Origin: Paratrimastix pyriformis
Lineage: Eukaryota; Preaxostyla; Paratrimastigidae
Length of the DNA stretch: 64,000 bases
Assembly (NCBI GenBank): GCA_027972325.1
Contig: JAPMOS010000026.1
Location: 144,001 to 208,000, forward strand
Reading direction: 5' to 3'
In this document: piece by piece, positions 42,005 through 52,538 of the stretch
Layout: every line of letters begins with the position of its first letter
Position numbering within the stretch: position 1 is the first letter of the stretch
The notes under the pieces: generated by a model
Databases searched by the model: none
The model's input: only the letters and a program-made list of their open reading frames with translations
Told to the model about the DNA's origin: nothing
Made by a program: the position numbers and the translations under genes

Positions 42005-44095
42005 CGTACTCCGTCACCACCTGGCTTCCGATCACGCAGAGCCGCCCCATGATGGCTTTAACGTACTGGGGCCAGTGGAATCTCCCGCCTACAATCAGGT
42101 CCGCGACGCTCCTGATCCCTCTCCGCATGAGTGTTTGTCTGTGCTGCTTTGTAATTTTGTGGGGGCTCGCGAGCTCCTCCAGTGTCGTCGGCATGCCATA
42201 TGTCAGTTCTTGCTTGAGCTCCTCCCCGTCCCTGAGGATGGCCAGATCGTTCCTGGACATGACCTGCAGCATCCCCGGGAGGATGCCCGGCATCTTCTCC
42301 CATGCAACCTGACCCACTTGCCCGGGTCACTCAACAACGGCTCACTCGTGGTCCACAGCTTCTGCAGCAGCGCAATCTCCTCACGCAGCATCACCCCACA
42401 CCCCTGCCCGTCTGCCACCCTGCCCAGCAGCTGGGTCAGCACCATCATATCGTGGACGTCCACTGGGTCCTTCAGCCCCATACCACCTTCATCCTCCGGG
42501 AAGAAGAGCACCTCAGCCGGGTCGCACTTCCCCAAACACCCGCCAATCTCCCTGAACACCCGTGCATAGCGCTGCTGCAGGACCATCAGATCCTTCCGGG
42601 GCATGGGGCACTGCCGGGCCGTGTACTGGAGGCACGTTGACACGCACTCGTTTATCATCTGCACCATCAGCCTGGGGGGTACCTTCTTGTCCATCAACCT
42701 GTGCAGCCTCCCACACATCTTCTGAATGACCTTCTCGGTGTTGACCTTCATGTTCATCTCCTCGTCTATCCAAATCCCCAGGTACCGGATGGCTCCACCC
42801 TTCTGCTGGACCCGGATGACTCGTCCCTCGCCCAAGTCCAGGTCCGTCTTGCACTTCACCCCCCCGCACAAGTAGTCGCACTTGGCCCATGACAACTCCA
42901 TGCCTGCCTCCTCCACCTTCCGTCTCACCGTATTGACCAACTGGACCATCTGCTCCTTGGTCCGAGTGACCAGCATGACGTCATCCGCAAACGCCAGCAC
43001 CTTGACTTTCCTCCCACTGTTCAGGATGTACCCGCCCTCCTGCTTCCGCACCTCCGCCAGCACCTCCTCCATGAAGGAGATAAATAACAGGCAGGAGAGA
43101 GGGTCACCCTGGCTAATCCCCCTCTCAATGTCATAGCTCTCCGTCAATCCGTAACCCGTGATCACCTTCGCCTTCCTTCCCTCGTACAAGCTGTCCACAT
43201 ACTTAACAAATGCTTCTTCCACCCCCATCCGTCTCAACCCCCTCCGCAGCGCATCCATGTCCACCGTGTCATCGGCCTTTTTTATATCTAGCGAGCACAT
43301 ATGGAACTCCCTCCCTCCCATAATTTTCGAGTCTGTGAGCACTCCCATAATTTCCGCAATTGGTGTCTCAATCCTCCTTCCCCTCAAGAAGCCGAACTGC
43401 TCCTCCCCAAAGACCCGCTTCTCCACACACCACTCCTGAAATCTCGACGCCACCACCACCTGCAGTCCCTTCAGAAACACCTGAATCAAAGTGATCGGCC
43501 TCCGCCCCGCCGGGTCCCCGGGATGCTCTGTTTGGGACTTCGTGGCCATAAAGACCGAGCTCATCTTGAGTTCCTGCGGGACTTCGCTCTTCTCCATCAT
43601 CTCATTGTATCTCCTCTTCATCCACTCCTTGATCTCGTCCTGACAGGCGTGGATCATCTCTGCCGTCACCCCGTCCGGCCCGGCTGCCTTCCCGTCCGGC
43701 AACGCTCCCAGAATGGCCTCTACGTCCTTTGAGGAGAGGGGAGCCATGATGACCCTATCTCCCTCTCGTGGCCCGACTGCTGGCCCCTGCACCCTTCCAC
43801 CTGCCTGCATCGCCCTCTTGGCCAACTTCGCCATGAAGCCCCTCCACCCGTCTTTCACTAGCACCGGGTCTGTCACCACCTTGTCCACCTTTCCCTCGTT
43901 ATTCTTGGTGGCATACGACGTCACCGGCGCCACCCCATCTGTCATGATACCCTTGTAGATCCGCTTGCGCTTCCCCTCCAGTGCCCGGTCCCGTTTCTTG
44001 TAGTGCATGCTCCTCATCCTCGCCAGCTGCTTCTGCATCTCCCTCCTCGCTGCAGGGTCCCTCTCCGCCACCGCTCTCCGACGAAGCGACCGCAT
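42005..44095 (-). CDS. USP-LINE reverse transcriptase
   Basis: Minus strand. RT blocks in order: an N-terminal GKAAGPDGVTAEM, RPITLIQVFLKG, GFLRGRRIETPIAE, SLDIKKADDTVD (the family normally has AFDTV, so Phe is replaced by Asp), GISQGDPLSCLLF, the catalytic FADDVML and a thumb region (RYLGIWIDEE). RT copies the element RNA at the nicked target. The frame to 42,203 is open; the last part (GQVAWEKMPGIL to QVVTEYV) continues in another frame from about 42,315, so one frameshift is present. Cut at 42,005 by the beta element; its RNase H lies beyond the alpha-beta pair. Confidence 0.9.
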
Positions 44096-45891
44096 GCGAT
44101 GGGGCTCATAGTCCCTGTCCGTATTCGTGACTTCCCTGTACCAAACACGTGCCCCGCCGTCTCCCTCAGGATCCTGCCCATCTGCTCGAATGTTGGGTCC
44201 TCGCCCTTCTCAGCTGCCTTCTGCATCATCTCTGCCACCTTCCTCTTGTAGGTGCCCATCTTTTCCCTCATCGCCTCGTACTCGTCCTTCCTCTTGTCGC
44301 GCAGCAGCGCATCCAGGTCCGACCTGGACGGACAAATGGCCACCTTCCTCGTCGTCGTCCCCGCCCAGGCAGGCAGCATGTTCCTCAGGTCCGTCACCAC
44401 CATGTGATGGTCCGTCACCTCTCCCCATTGGATCTCCGCGTTCCTCCACACCCACATGTTATCCAACATCCTCGCCATCGTTCCCTGCGTGGCCAGACAC
44501 AAGTCCAGCCTGGCCTCCCCTTTTTTCCCGTCCTGCTTGGCATTCCCCACCTTCTCCCCCTCCTTCTCCACTCCCTTCTTGATGCGCACAAACGTGATTT
44601 CGTTCTCCTTGCCCACCATCCTCGCCGTGTCGTACAACCCCAGCTTGTCATGCTCACCCATCTCCTTGGCCCAGCTGTTCGCGTCCGTATACACCACCAC
44701 CCCTCTGCCCTCCGCCGCCCCCTGCGCCATGCACTCCTCCAGCTTTTCTATGATAATTTTCCTCACCCGATCCTTATCGTCCCCCTTGCCCGTGGGGTAA
44801 TACATACTGATCATCCGCAGGTTGGTCTTCCCCTCGGACCAGTCGAGGAACATGAGGTACCCGGGGATCACCTCTGTGACCCGCCTCACTGCCATCTGCA
44901 GGGTCCGTCGATACCCTATCATCACCCCTCCCTTCGGGTGACGCTCCACCGCGTCCTCCGCCACCGAACTCCTCCAACACCAACCTCGCATCCACCTCTG
45001 CTCCAGCAGCTCCTTGTTGGTCTTCGTGCCCTTGGTCTCTTGCAGGAGAGCCACATCTACCCGCGCCACCCTCAACAGGTCCGCCACATTGCTCCGCTTC
45101 CAGTCCGACCCCAGCCCGCGCACGTTCCACCCGGCCACCCTCATCCTTTCCTCGCCCTTTATAGGGAGCCCCTCTCTCAGATTGGCCTCCTTCTTATCAC
45201 AGCACCACTTCTCCACCCCACGGAACTCCTCCTCCTCCGCCTGTTCGTCATACCCCCGCTCGATGTCCAGCATCTTCGCCTTTTGCCTCCTTTTCCTCTG
45301 GGCATCCTTCTTGCCCCTTCGCTTCCTGGCCTTCCGGTTCACTCCGTCCCCCGGCCATCTGGGCACCCCCGGGTACGACTCCCCCGTTGTCAGATGCTGC
45401 GCCTTCTTGGGCTGCTCCAACACGTCGGTGCCCAGCTCTCCCACCACCTCTTCATGCATTCTCTCCGTTCTCTGCTCCGCCCTCGTCACTCCCATCTTCC
45501 GACCACCCCCAAAAGCCGGTCCCCGCATGGATTTCTGCATTCGTGACCCCATCCCGTCCCCAGCCACGTACAAGAATACATCCCCCTGCCTGGTCTCGCT
45601 CTCCTCCACCTCCCTCACCACACTGTCATTGAACCTCCACCACCTCCCGTCGATCCTCTTCACAGCAACCCAATGTCGTCCCCCGCCCCTCCTTCCGCAG
45701 AACTCGGCCTCCGCCTCCAGATGGTACTTTGTCCCCAAGATATCCACCAGGTCTGGCTGGACCTGCCACCGCGTCTGATCCGCCCCATCGTCCCTCCGGA
45801 CCACCTGCACCACCAAGACGCTCTCCCCGCCAACCACACGCTCCTCCCGCTCGTGCCACCGATCCCGGCCACACACCGCACAGAGAGACAT
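44014..45891 (-). CDS. USP-LINE: C-terminal half of USP-like protease plus APE endonuclease
   Basis: Minus strand. Residues 1-120: a C-x2-C pair (LCAVCGRD), SVLVVQVVRR (like the LxxLKRF strand of ubiquitin-specific proteases) and the His box GGRHWVAVKRIDGRWWRFND followed by VFLYVAG, matching the peptidase C19 pattern HYxAYxR..GxWYxFDD...LFY. Residues 270-520: an exonuclease-endonuclease-phosphatase domain with WNVRGL, LLQETKG, YTDANSW, RLDLCLA and TDHHMVV, the LINE APE nuclease that nicks the target. The frame overlaps the RT frame by 82 bp, and a frameshift near 44,095 separates two parts that look like one original protein. The N-terminal half of the protease is at 51.0-51.5 kb, beyond the inserted RLE LINE. 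Confidence 0.8.
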   Translation of the reverse strand: MSLCAVCGRDRWHEREERVVGGESVLVVQVVRRDDGADQTRWQVQPDLVDILGTKYHLEAEAEFCGRRGGGRHWVAVKRIDGRWWRFNDSVVREVEESETRQGDVFLYVAGDGMGSRMQKSMRGPAFGGGRKMGVTRAEQRTERMHEEVVGELGTDVLEQPKKAQHLTTGESYPGVPRWPGDGVNRKARKRRGKKDAQRKRRQKAKMLDIERGYDEQAEEEEFRGVEKWCCDKKEANLREGLPIKGEERMRVAGWNVRGLGSDWKRSNVADLLRVARVDVALLQETKGTKTNKELLEQRWMRGWCWRSSVAEDAVERHPKGGVMIGYRRTLQMAVRRVTEVIPGYLMFLDWSEGKTNLRMISMYYPTGKGDDKDRVRKIIIEKLEECMAQGAAEGRGVVVYTDANSWAKEMGEHDKLGLYDTARMVGKENEITFVRIKKGVEKEGEKVGNAKQDGKKGEARLDLCLATQGTMARMLDNMWVWRNAEIQWGEVTDHHMVVTDLRNMLPAWAGTTTRKVAICPSRSDLDALLRDKRKDEYEAMREKMGTYKRKVAEMMQKAAEKGEDPTFEQMGRILRETAGHVFGTGKSRIRTGTMSPIACGRFVGERWRRGTLQRGGRCRSSWRG

Positions 45892-46073
45892 GCTGTGTAT
45901 TTGCTAGGACGCAGGCGAAGAGAAAAAGGAGAAACTTTACTCCCGCCTTCGCGTCGCGCGTTACACGTTCCGATGGGGGCCCTGGGCCTAATGACCTCGT
46001 GTTGGGCCCTCCTCGGCCGGGGCAGCCGTGGTGAGCGGAGCCCCAGTGGGTGGGTGGTGGGGGGTGCCTTGTG

Positions 46074-47590
46074 TCAGGGGTGCGGCTCGTCGGCAGCCGC
46101 CCTGTTGCGCATGGTCATCAGGGCCAGGGCGTCGCGCACGAGCAGTGTGGCGAGGGAGGAGAGGCACTTTTGGAGGCCCAGGCGGATCTCAGGCGGGGAG
46201 GCCGGGGTGGTCCGGGAGAGAGCCTGTAGCGTGGCGCGAGGGATGACTCCCCGCGCCGAGAGGACGACCGGGACCACGCGGCAGGGTTGCCCGGTGGCCT
46301 TCGAGATCGACCGACAAAGCTCGGCGTAGCGGGAGGCTTTCCCCGCTGCCAGGGCGGGCCAGCCCTGGCTGTCACCCCCTGTGATGGCCACGTCTACGAG
46401 CCACCAGGCGCCGTCGGGGGCGCGGGACTGCAGGACCAGGTCCGGGTGCAGGTCTCGGAGAGCCGCCGGGATCTCGTCCAGCAGAGGATGTGGGAGGGCC
46501 GGCTGGAGGTTGGTTGCCGAGACCCCCAGGTAGTGCCGGATCACCCAGGCGTCCTGGCCGCCGAACCAGGCCCACAGGCGGCGGACGGCGCGGTCGTGCC
46601 TGGCCGTATAGTAGTTGTGGAACCTGCCGCAGGCCGACAGCAGGTGAGCCATGGTCTCCGGGGCCCCGTGGCAGAGCGGGCAGGGTGTGGTCCAGGCAGC
46701 GCCGCCGTGGCCCGCGTAGAGGGCGCGGATGGTTGCCAGGGTGGGGAACGTGCCAAAGAGCAGCCAGACGAGGCGGCGCACCTTCCAGGCGGGGGCCGCG
46801 AGCTGCCGCCAGGCCGCCGAGGCCAGCTTCTGCTCGAGTGTGTCGAGGGTCACCCCCGATGAGGCCAGACTCCGGCGATGCAACCAGTCGCGGCTGTCTT
46901 CCTCGCACTGGAGGGCAAGGCAGAACCCCCGGGCCGCGGCGGCGGTGAACGGTCGAGCAGGGAACGGCAGGGGCGCATCCACCGGTCCTGATGGTCGGAA
47001 CCGGAGCGGGCTGGGCAGGTGAGGCCGAACTGTTGCGGGGGCGGCAGGCTGCCGGGGTTGATGGCGGGGGGCGGCGGGTCTGCCGCCGCGGCCTCCCCCG
47101 CCAGGCGGTCTGCTTGCAGGTTCCCCCACAGTTGGGGGGGCGTGGGGGACGGCGACGTCGGCGTGTGACGGGACGTGGTGGCAGAGGAGGCGTGGCCAGC
47201 GGGAAAGCAGCTCGGCGCGGATCCGGAGGACGGTCTGCTGACACTGTGACAGGCCGCAGGACCGACAAAGGGCGCCGAGGGCATATGAGCTGTCGGAGAG
47301 GAGCAGGATGGCACGGCTCGGCGGCACCCGTTCCCTGCTGAGCAGCTCGGCGGCCAGGCGGAGGGCCTCCACCTCGGCCTGCGCGTTGCTGGTGGGCCAC
47401 AGGAGCGTGCGGCGGAGCGCCACCGCCCTGCCGTCGGGGTGGATCAGGACGGCGGCCGCGCCCCCCCTCAGGAGCCCCTCGGGTCCGACCTCGAAAGAGC
47501 CGTCCGTGAACAGCTGGATCGAGTCCGCCGGCAAGGTGGGCAGCAGCTCCGCAAGGCCCATCAGACGGAGCTCCTTCCGGCGGTCGCGGT
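46074..47590 (-). CDS. RLE LINE: RNase H, CCHC zinc finger and restriction-like endonuclease
   Basis: Minus strand. RNase H: LFTDGSFEVG, NAQAEVEALRLAAEL and LLLSDSSYALGA give the Asp-Glu-Asp pattern. After a disturbed linker (a short out-of-frame stretch around 47.1 kb, whose NLQADRLAGEAA fits the homologous LINE at 12.8 kb) come WRQLAAPAWKVRRLVWLLFG, the zinc finger CPLCHGAPETMAHLLSACG and the endonuclease HPDLVLQSRAPDG...VDVAITGG with GKASRYAEL. It ends at TGA 46,074. The order matches R2/NeSL/Utopia-type elements, and the protein is clearly related to the truncated copy at 11.6-13.0 kb. Confidence 0.85.
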
Positions 47591-49600
47591 GGCCGGCCCC
47601 TGCGGGAAGACGTGGGCCCCCGGACGAGCTGGTTCCGGAGAAGCCAGCCCGGCCGCCGGGAGTTGGGGACGAGGCTGTAAGCGTGCCGGGCCTGGTCGTG
47701 CGCCAGCCATTGCCACAGGGCCTCGGGGACGGCGATCTCCGTGGCACAGGACCTGCGGCGGCGGGCTGGGGAGTGAGGGGCGGGCGGCGGCCACCAGGAC
47801 GCGGGCGAAGGCGTGGGGCGGGCCCATTGGTCGAGGAAGCGGCCATCTGGCGGGGTTGAGGAGCGGGCCGCCAGGCCCAGGTGAGCCTGACGCAGGGTGG
47901 CCTCGATGCGCGGGAGGCCGGGGCCTTGGCCGGGCAGGAACAGGAAGGCCCGCGGGACGCCGGGGAGGAACTTCTTGTCGGTCCCCAGGGGGCGGCCCGT
48001 GAACCAGGCCGCCGCATGGCGCGCCAGGGTGTCTTCGAGCTTGGCGCACAAGTCGGCCGACGGGCAAGCGGCGGTAAGCCCGTACACCAAAGTCGGAAGG
48101 GCCCACTGCTTTGCGGCCTCCACCTTCGCCAGCGGGGAGGGCGCAGCCGTGGATCAGGGCCAGCCTCTTGTCCCAGTTGGCCAGCACCCGCGGCAGGTGC
48201 GTGGCGGCGAGGCCCCCGGGGGAGATGTCGTAGCCCAGGTAGGTGTAGGATCCGCTGGCCCCCGCGGAGCCCAATGTTGGGATGGCCTTCCCTTGGAGGA
48301 GTGCCCGGGCGCTGGTGTGCGGCTGCCCCCCTTCGACTGCCAGCAGGGCGCACTTGTCGGTGTTGGTCGCCTGGCGTGCCCAAGCCAGGAAGGCGTCGAC
48401 CCGGTGGCAGAGGACGGCAAGAGCGGCGTCGCTGGGCGAGAGGAGTGCAATGTCGTCGGCAAATGCCTGGGCTGATGTCGCGGTCGTGGGGTCCTCGACC
48501 AACCCCGCGCCGAGGTCCCCTAGGGCTGGGTCGGCCATCGCCAGCCAACGAAGGAGAGGATCGACCGCCAGCAAAAATATGATTGGTGAGAGCGAGTCGC
48601 CTTGGCGGACACCCCGGTCCAGCGCGATGCCGTCGGCGTCGTCAGGCCGGAGGCGCCAGGTCATCCGCAGGCCCTCGTACATCTCCATGATCACAGCCAG
48701 CAGGTGCTCGGGGATGCGGGCAAGCTCGAGGCCTTTCCGGATGACCCACCGCTCCACGCTGCCGAAGGCGTTCTTGAGGTCGATGAAGGCCACCCTGAGC
48801 GGCGCCTTTGCCCGATTGCGGCTGTCCAACGTGGCCAGGAGGGTCGACACGTGGAGCAAGGGCCCAAGCCCGGGGCAAAACCCGTGTTGCGAGGCCGCGA
48901 GGCGGCCGCGGTGGCCGAGCAGCGCCGTCAGCCGCTGGCCGAGGATCGCCCCATAGATCTTGGCCAGGACGTCGCAGAGCGCAATGTGCCGCCAGGAGCT
49001 GATCTCCCCCGGTGGCTTGCCCTTCTTGGGGAGGAGCACCGCCTCCGAAGTGCGCCACCGGGCGGGTGGTCTTCGACCGCCAGCAGGCGCGGTACAGGGC
49101 CAAGAGGGCGCCCGCGAAAGCCTCCTTCGAGAGGCTCTTGACGGCGTCGATCCCCACGCCGTCTGCCCCCGGGGCGGTGTGCGGGGGCCACCTGGCCCCG
49201 CACTTCGTCCATGCTGATGTCGGCCTCCAGGGCGGAGGCCTCGGCTGCTGACAGGCCGGGACCGAGGCGGCTAGGGCAGCCCAGGGATGTCCGCGTCGGG
49301 GCCCGGGCCACCACGGGAGGCGGCCTCTCGTCGGTGATGCTCGCTGATCTGTTCCCAGGCGATCGGTATGTGGGCCGGCCATCCTCGGCCGAAGAAAGCG
49401 AGGCAAAGAAGCCACGGCGGTTCTCAAAGAAGAATGATAGCTGCCGGCGGGCCTTCGACTTCTCGGCGGCCTTCCGGGCCCGGACTCGAGCGGCGGCCAG
49501 GGCCGCCCGGGCGCTCCTCCACCCAGATAGGAGGCGGGCCGGGGCGTTCCAGGGGCGGCGCACTGAGAGCCCCTGGGCACGGAGCAGGGCGGCAATCCTG
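47580..49600 (-). CDS. RLE LINE: reverse transcriptase (frameshifted)
   Basis: Minus strand. The N-terminal RT part (PGADGVGIDAVKSLSKEAFA) lies in one frame at about 49.2 kb. The palm (LLPKKGKPPGEISSWRHIAL, QHGFCPGLGP, FIDLKNAFGSVE, GVRQGDSLSPIIFLL, FADDIALL) is in a second frame at 49,039 to about 48.1 kb. The thumb (AKQWALPTLVYGLTAACPSA) is in a third. The catalytic FADD is intact. The frameshifts mean it cannot make an active protein as it stands. Confidence 0.9.
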
Positions 49601-50059
49601 TGGGTCCGCCGGAGGGCGACGCGGAGGGGTCCTGGGGCCACCTGTGGCTTGGCCCGCTTGGGTGGTGGCGCGGTGCGGGCGGGCGTCCGTCGGGCGAGGG
49701 TCGAGACCAGTGTCACGAGGATGGCTTCGGGTCCGCCAGCCCGCAGCGCCCCGCAGTGCATCCTGTTCGGCCTCGGACAGCGGGTGGGGCGACTCGGGTT
49801 CCGACCCTCGGGCCCGGCGAGGAGGGTCGGGCGGCTCGTCGTCCTCCCCCCGCGGCGGTGGCAGCGGTTGACCGGCGGGTGCCGCGAGGGGCGAGTCAGG
49901 GAAGCTGTGGAGGAGGGGGCCTCGGGAAACGGATCCGACCACCGTGGCCGTGGCCAGGCCGCATCGGATGGGGGAGACGAGGTGGAGGTGGATGCTGTGG
50001 CCGAGTTGGGGGGTGAGGAGGGAGCAGAGAGCGGAAACTGCTTGGGAGGTGGTGACGGG

Positions 50060-50484
50060 CTTCCTGAAGTGGCAGTCCCCGTTGGGGCGGTGAAGGAGGT
50101 CTCCAGCCGGCGCGTCCGCTCCAGGGAGAGGCCCCAGCAGGCAGCGACAAGTCGCCACGGTCGGCCGCGGAGGTCTGCAGTGCCGCCGGCCCACCATCCG
50201 TTGTGCTGGCAGAAGCGCCGGGTCAGGTGGGTGGTGGAGCCAATGTATAAATGACGGTGGCGATTGGCTAGGAAGTAGAGAACAGGGGGCGTGCCGATGA
50301 TCTTGGTGGGCGTCGAGGCCGCCGGAGGCGTCGGGGGTGGTGAGGGTTCCGGGGGCCAGAGGGGGGGCGCTCGAGGGGAGCTCAACGGCCGGTGTTGCGG
50401 ACGTCGGAGGTGGCGGGCCGGGGTGTCGTGGGTGGGGGCTGGCGCCGGCGAGCCACTGGGGAGGAAGAGACAGCGGGCCGCCAC
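50060..50484 (-). CDS. RLE LINE: GIY-YIG nuclease domain
   Basis: Residues 68-130 of the minus-strand frame starting at 50,484 read VLYFLANRHRHLYIGSTTHL, RRFCQHNGWWAGGT, GRPWRLVAACWGLS and then RRLE. This is the GIY-YIG core: the first Tyr pair, the Arg/His/Asn helix and the catalytic Glu, closest in pattern to the SLX1/YhbQ branch. GIY-YIG nucleases cut DNA; in retroelements they are best known from Penelope-like elements. Here the domain lies upstream of a LINE-type RT that also has its own restriction-like endonuclease. It is followed by a frame change near 50.1 kb and a Pro-rich linker. Confidence 0.75.
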
Positions 50485-50985
50485 GCGGAGGTCCGCTGGG
50501 GTGGCCGGGTTGCCAGGGCCCCCGCGAATGGGGCCACCTTAGTAGACCGGGAGACGAGCACTGGCCACCGCCGCATGAGATCAGGGAGCCAGGGGAACCA
50601 GAAACGTCTGTGGGGAAGCTGGCTGGACGGCGGGGGCGGCGGGGGCGGGAGGGGACGCCGGGAGTCCTGGGGGAGGGGAGCAGCCAGCGGGATGCTCGGG
50701 GCGGCCAGGGGGAAGCCCGGGATGGCCAGGGGGATGCCCGGGGCAGTCAGAGGACGAGGAGATGGGAGGAGTGGCGCGCCCGGTGGCACGGAGGCCCGGA
50801 TGCGCCGCCGAGGGCGGGCCATTGCTGCGGTGGGAGAGCCGGGGGCCATGGCAACCCGGGGGATGGCCTCTTCCGGGGGAAGGCGGTTTTGGGCGACGGC
50901 CGCCTTGGACCAGGCCACCCTGGAGGTGGAGGTGGAGAGGACGGCGTTCAAGTCCCTCCGCGAAGCAAAGGTCGCCCAGGGCACA

Positions 50986-51913
50986 CCTCTTAAGGACCTG
51001 GTCGTCCGCGACCACCACCCTCCGCACCCCCTCGCTTATGTTTTCCCCATCTCGCTCCGGCCGCATAATCAGGAGTTCCCGCGCCTTCTCCCTACTCACG
51101 CTCTCACTTCCACACTCCCCGCATACGTCCACCACCCGCATCGTTACCCCAATCGGAATGCCCGCTCTCCTCAGCAGCTCAACCACTGCCTCCCCCGCTT
51201 CCCCATCGTGCGTTTCATCCATGCCCACCGTCCCTTCCTTCCACACCTCTCCTTCCTCCTCAGGGCGCCCAGCCACTCCCCTGACAACATCGAACAAGAG
51301 ACCCGCGCCCCCGACCGCCTCTGCCACCTGCAGCCCGGCGCTCATCCAACATCGGTGCCCCGTTCGATTGACCACACCACGATACTGCCCAGCGTCACCG
51401 CTTCGCATCTCCATCCCCTGCTCCACCTCCGGCTGCCCGTTCCCACCCCCCCTCCAGGCCACCCACATCCCAGGCCACCCTCCCCTCCTCATTCACGCCA
51501 CTCGCGAAGATGACTCTCAGCCAGTCATCCATCCCAACCAGCTCCCCCATCATCCCCCGGCGCCGCCCCATACGCCTCCTCCAAGCCGACATCGGAACCC
51601 ACCCCCACCACCACCTGGCCGTCTGCCCATCTCCGCACCGCTCCTTCTCTCCACTCCATTTCCTCCTCCTTTCCCGCGCTTCCTCTTCATCCTGCCATCT
51701 CCCCCTCTGCACCTCACATTCCACGACTGCCGCCGCGCTCAACCCCTCCCATACTTGCCCCATCAACGGCCCAGCCCACGATGACAGCCACGCGATCACT
51801 CGATCTACATCCGGACATTCCAACCCCGCCCCCTTGCTCAATCTACGGTACCATTCCATTGTCCCTCGGCCCTTAAGCTGCCACCCCAAGTAAGTAAGGA
51901 AGGCCCTGTACAA
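50986..51913 (-). CDS. USP-LINE: N-terminal region with the USP-like catalytic Cys box
   Basis: Minus strand. The first frame (51,913 to about 51,450) reads YRAFLTYLGWQLKGRG and a basic Trp-rich region. The second (about 51,450-50,986) has GVVNRTGHRCWMSAGLQ, fitting the USP Cys box (GxxNxGNTCYMNAxLQ) with Cys at about 51,351. It also has DETHDGEAGEAVVELL in the place of the QDAxEFxxxLL box and a zinc-ribbon CGEC at about 51,123. The matching His box is at 45.7 kb, beyond the inserted LINE. One frameshift lies between the two frames. The start is missing and the AT-rich border at 51,914 suggests 5' truncation. Confidence 0.7.
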
Positions 51914-52530
51914 AAAAATTTTTATGTTGAGAAGAGGTCATAAGACGAAGGTTTTTATGGAAAACCCCATCAGAAATTGCATGACCTGCACGCAATGACA
52001 GAAACTTTTATGACGTTCAGCTTTTCGCGTCATACTTCGCGTCATAAAATTATTTTCATCTTTAGCACGCTATGACATAAACTTTTATGAAGTTCATAAA
52101 ATTCACGTCATGATTTAGGTCATTAATATTTGGTCATAAAATGATCCACTTAATGGCATCTGGTGGGATAATATGATGCCATTAGGTGGGGGTTTGAAAA
52201 CACTCATCAGACGGGCACGCTATGACAGAAATTTATATGACGTTTTATTATTCGCGTCATACTTCGCGTCATAAAATTATTTCACTCGTAGCATGATAAG
52301 ACGTAAACTTTAAGTGAAGTTTGTAAATTTTGCGTCGTGTGACGTAATTATTTGACAAGAAATCCACTAGAAGGGGCTGGGTGGGGATAGGGGAAAATAT
52401 ACCCATGACGTGAAAATTCATTAATGATTCATATATATAGATCATCTTATGATGATATATAAAATGACAAAACAGGGACATAATAAATAATAAATTATTA
52501 AAAAATTCATTAATTAAAAATAACATTCTT
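51914..52530. repeat. AT-rich repeat tract with CGTCATA/TATGACG motifs
   Basis: No gene. A degenerate block (ATGACAGAAA...TATGACG...CGCGTCATACTTCGCGTCATAAAATTATTT) occurs at about 51,997-52,060 and again at 52,222-52,285. In between lie further GTCATAAA and TGACGT variants, many of them in inverted pairs. It could be a terminal repeat of the virus-like DNA to the right or a degenerate tandem array. Confidence 0.6.
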
Positions 52531-52538
52531 ATCGTGTT

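Larger units (their letters stand above)
45906..50985 (-). mobile_element. RLE-type LINE with GIY-YIG domain, inserted in the USP-LINE
   Basis: About 5 kb, minus strand, lying exactly between the two halves of the USP-like protease of the older LINE. Domains 5' to 3': Pro/Ala/Arg-rich leader, GIY-YIG nuclease (50,285-50,090), Pro-rich linker, RT (49.4-47.6 kb), RNase H (47.5-47.2 kb), CCHC finger and restriction-like endonuclease (46.7-46.1 kb), and a short 3' untranslated region. At least three or four frameshifts separate the domains, so the copy is dead. Target duplications were not identified. Confidence 0.8.

Noticed and set aside
44149-45546. 465-codon plus-strand frame rich in His/Pro/Leu
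   Set aside because: It lies antisense to the APE endonuclease and is explained by the codon use of that strand.
46028-50254. Plus-strand Gly/Arg-rich frames over the RLE LINE
   Set aside because: Antisense to RT, RNase H and endonuclease coding; no domain pattern of their own.
50094-50285. Penelope-like element as the source of the GIY-YIG domain
   Set aside because: The RT next to it has LINE-type motifs (FIDLKNAFGSVE, GVRQGDSLSP) with RNase H and RLE, which Penelope-like elements lack; a nested Penelope fragment is not excluded but no Penelope RT is seen.
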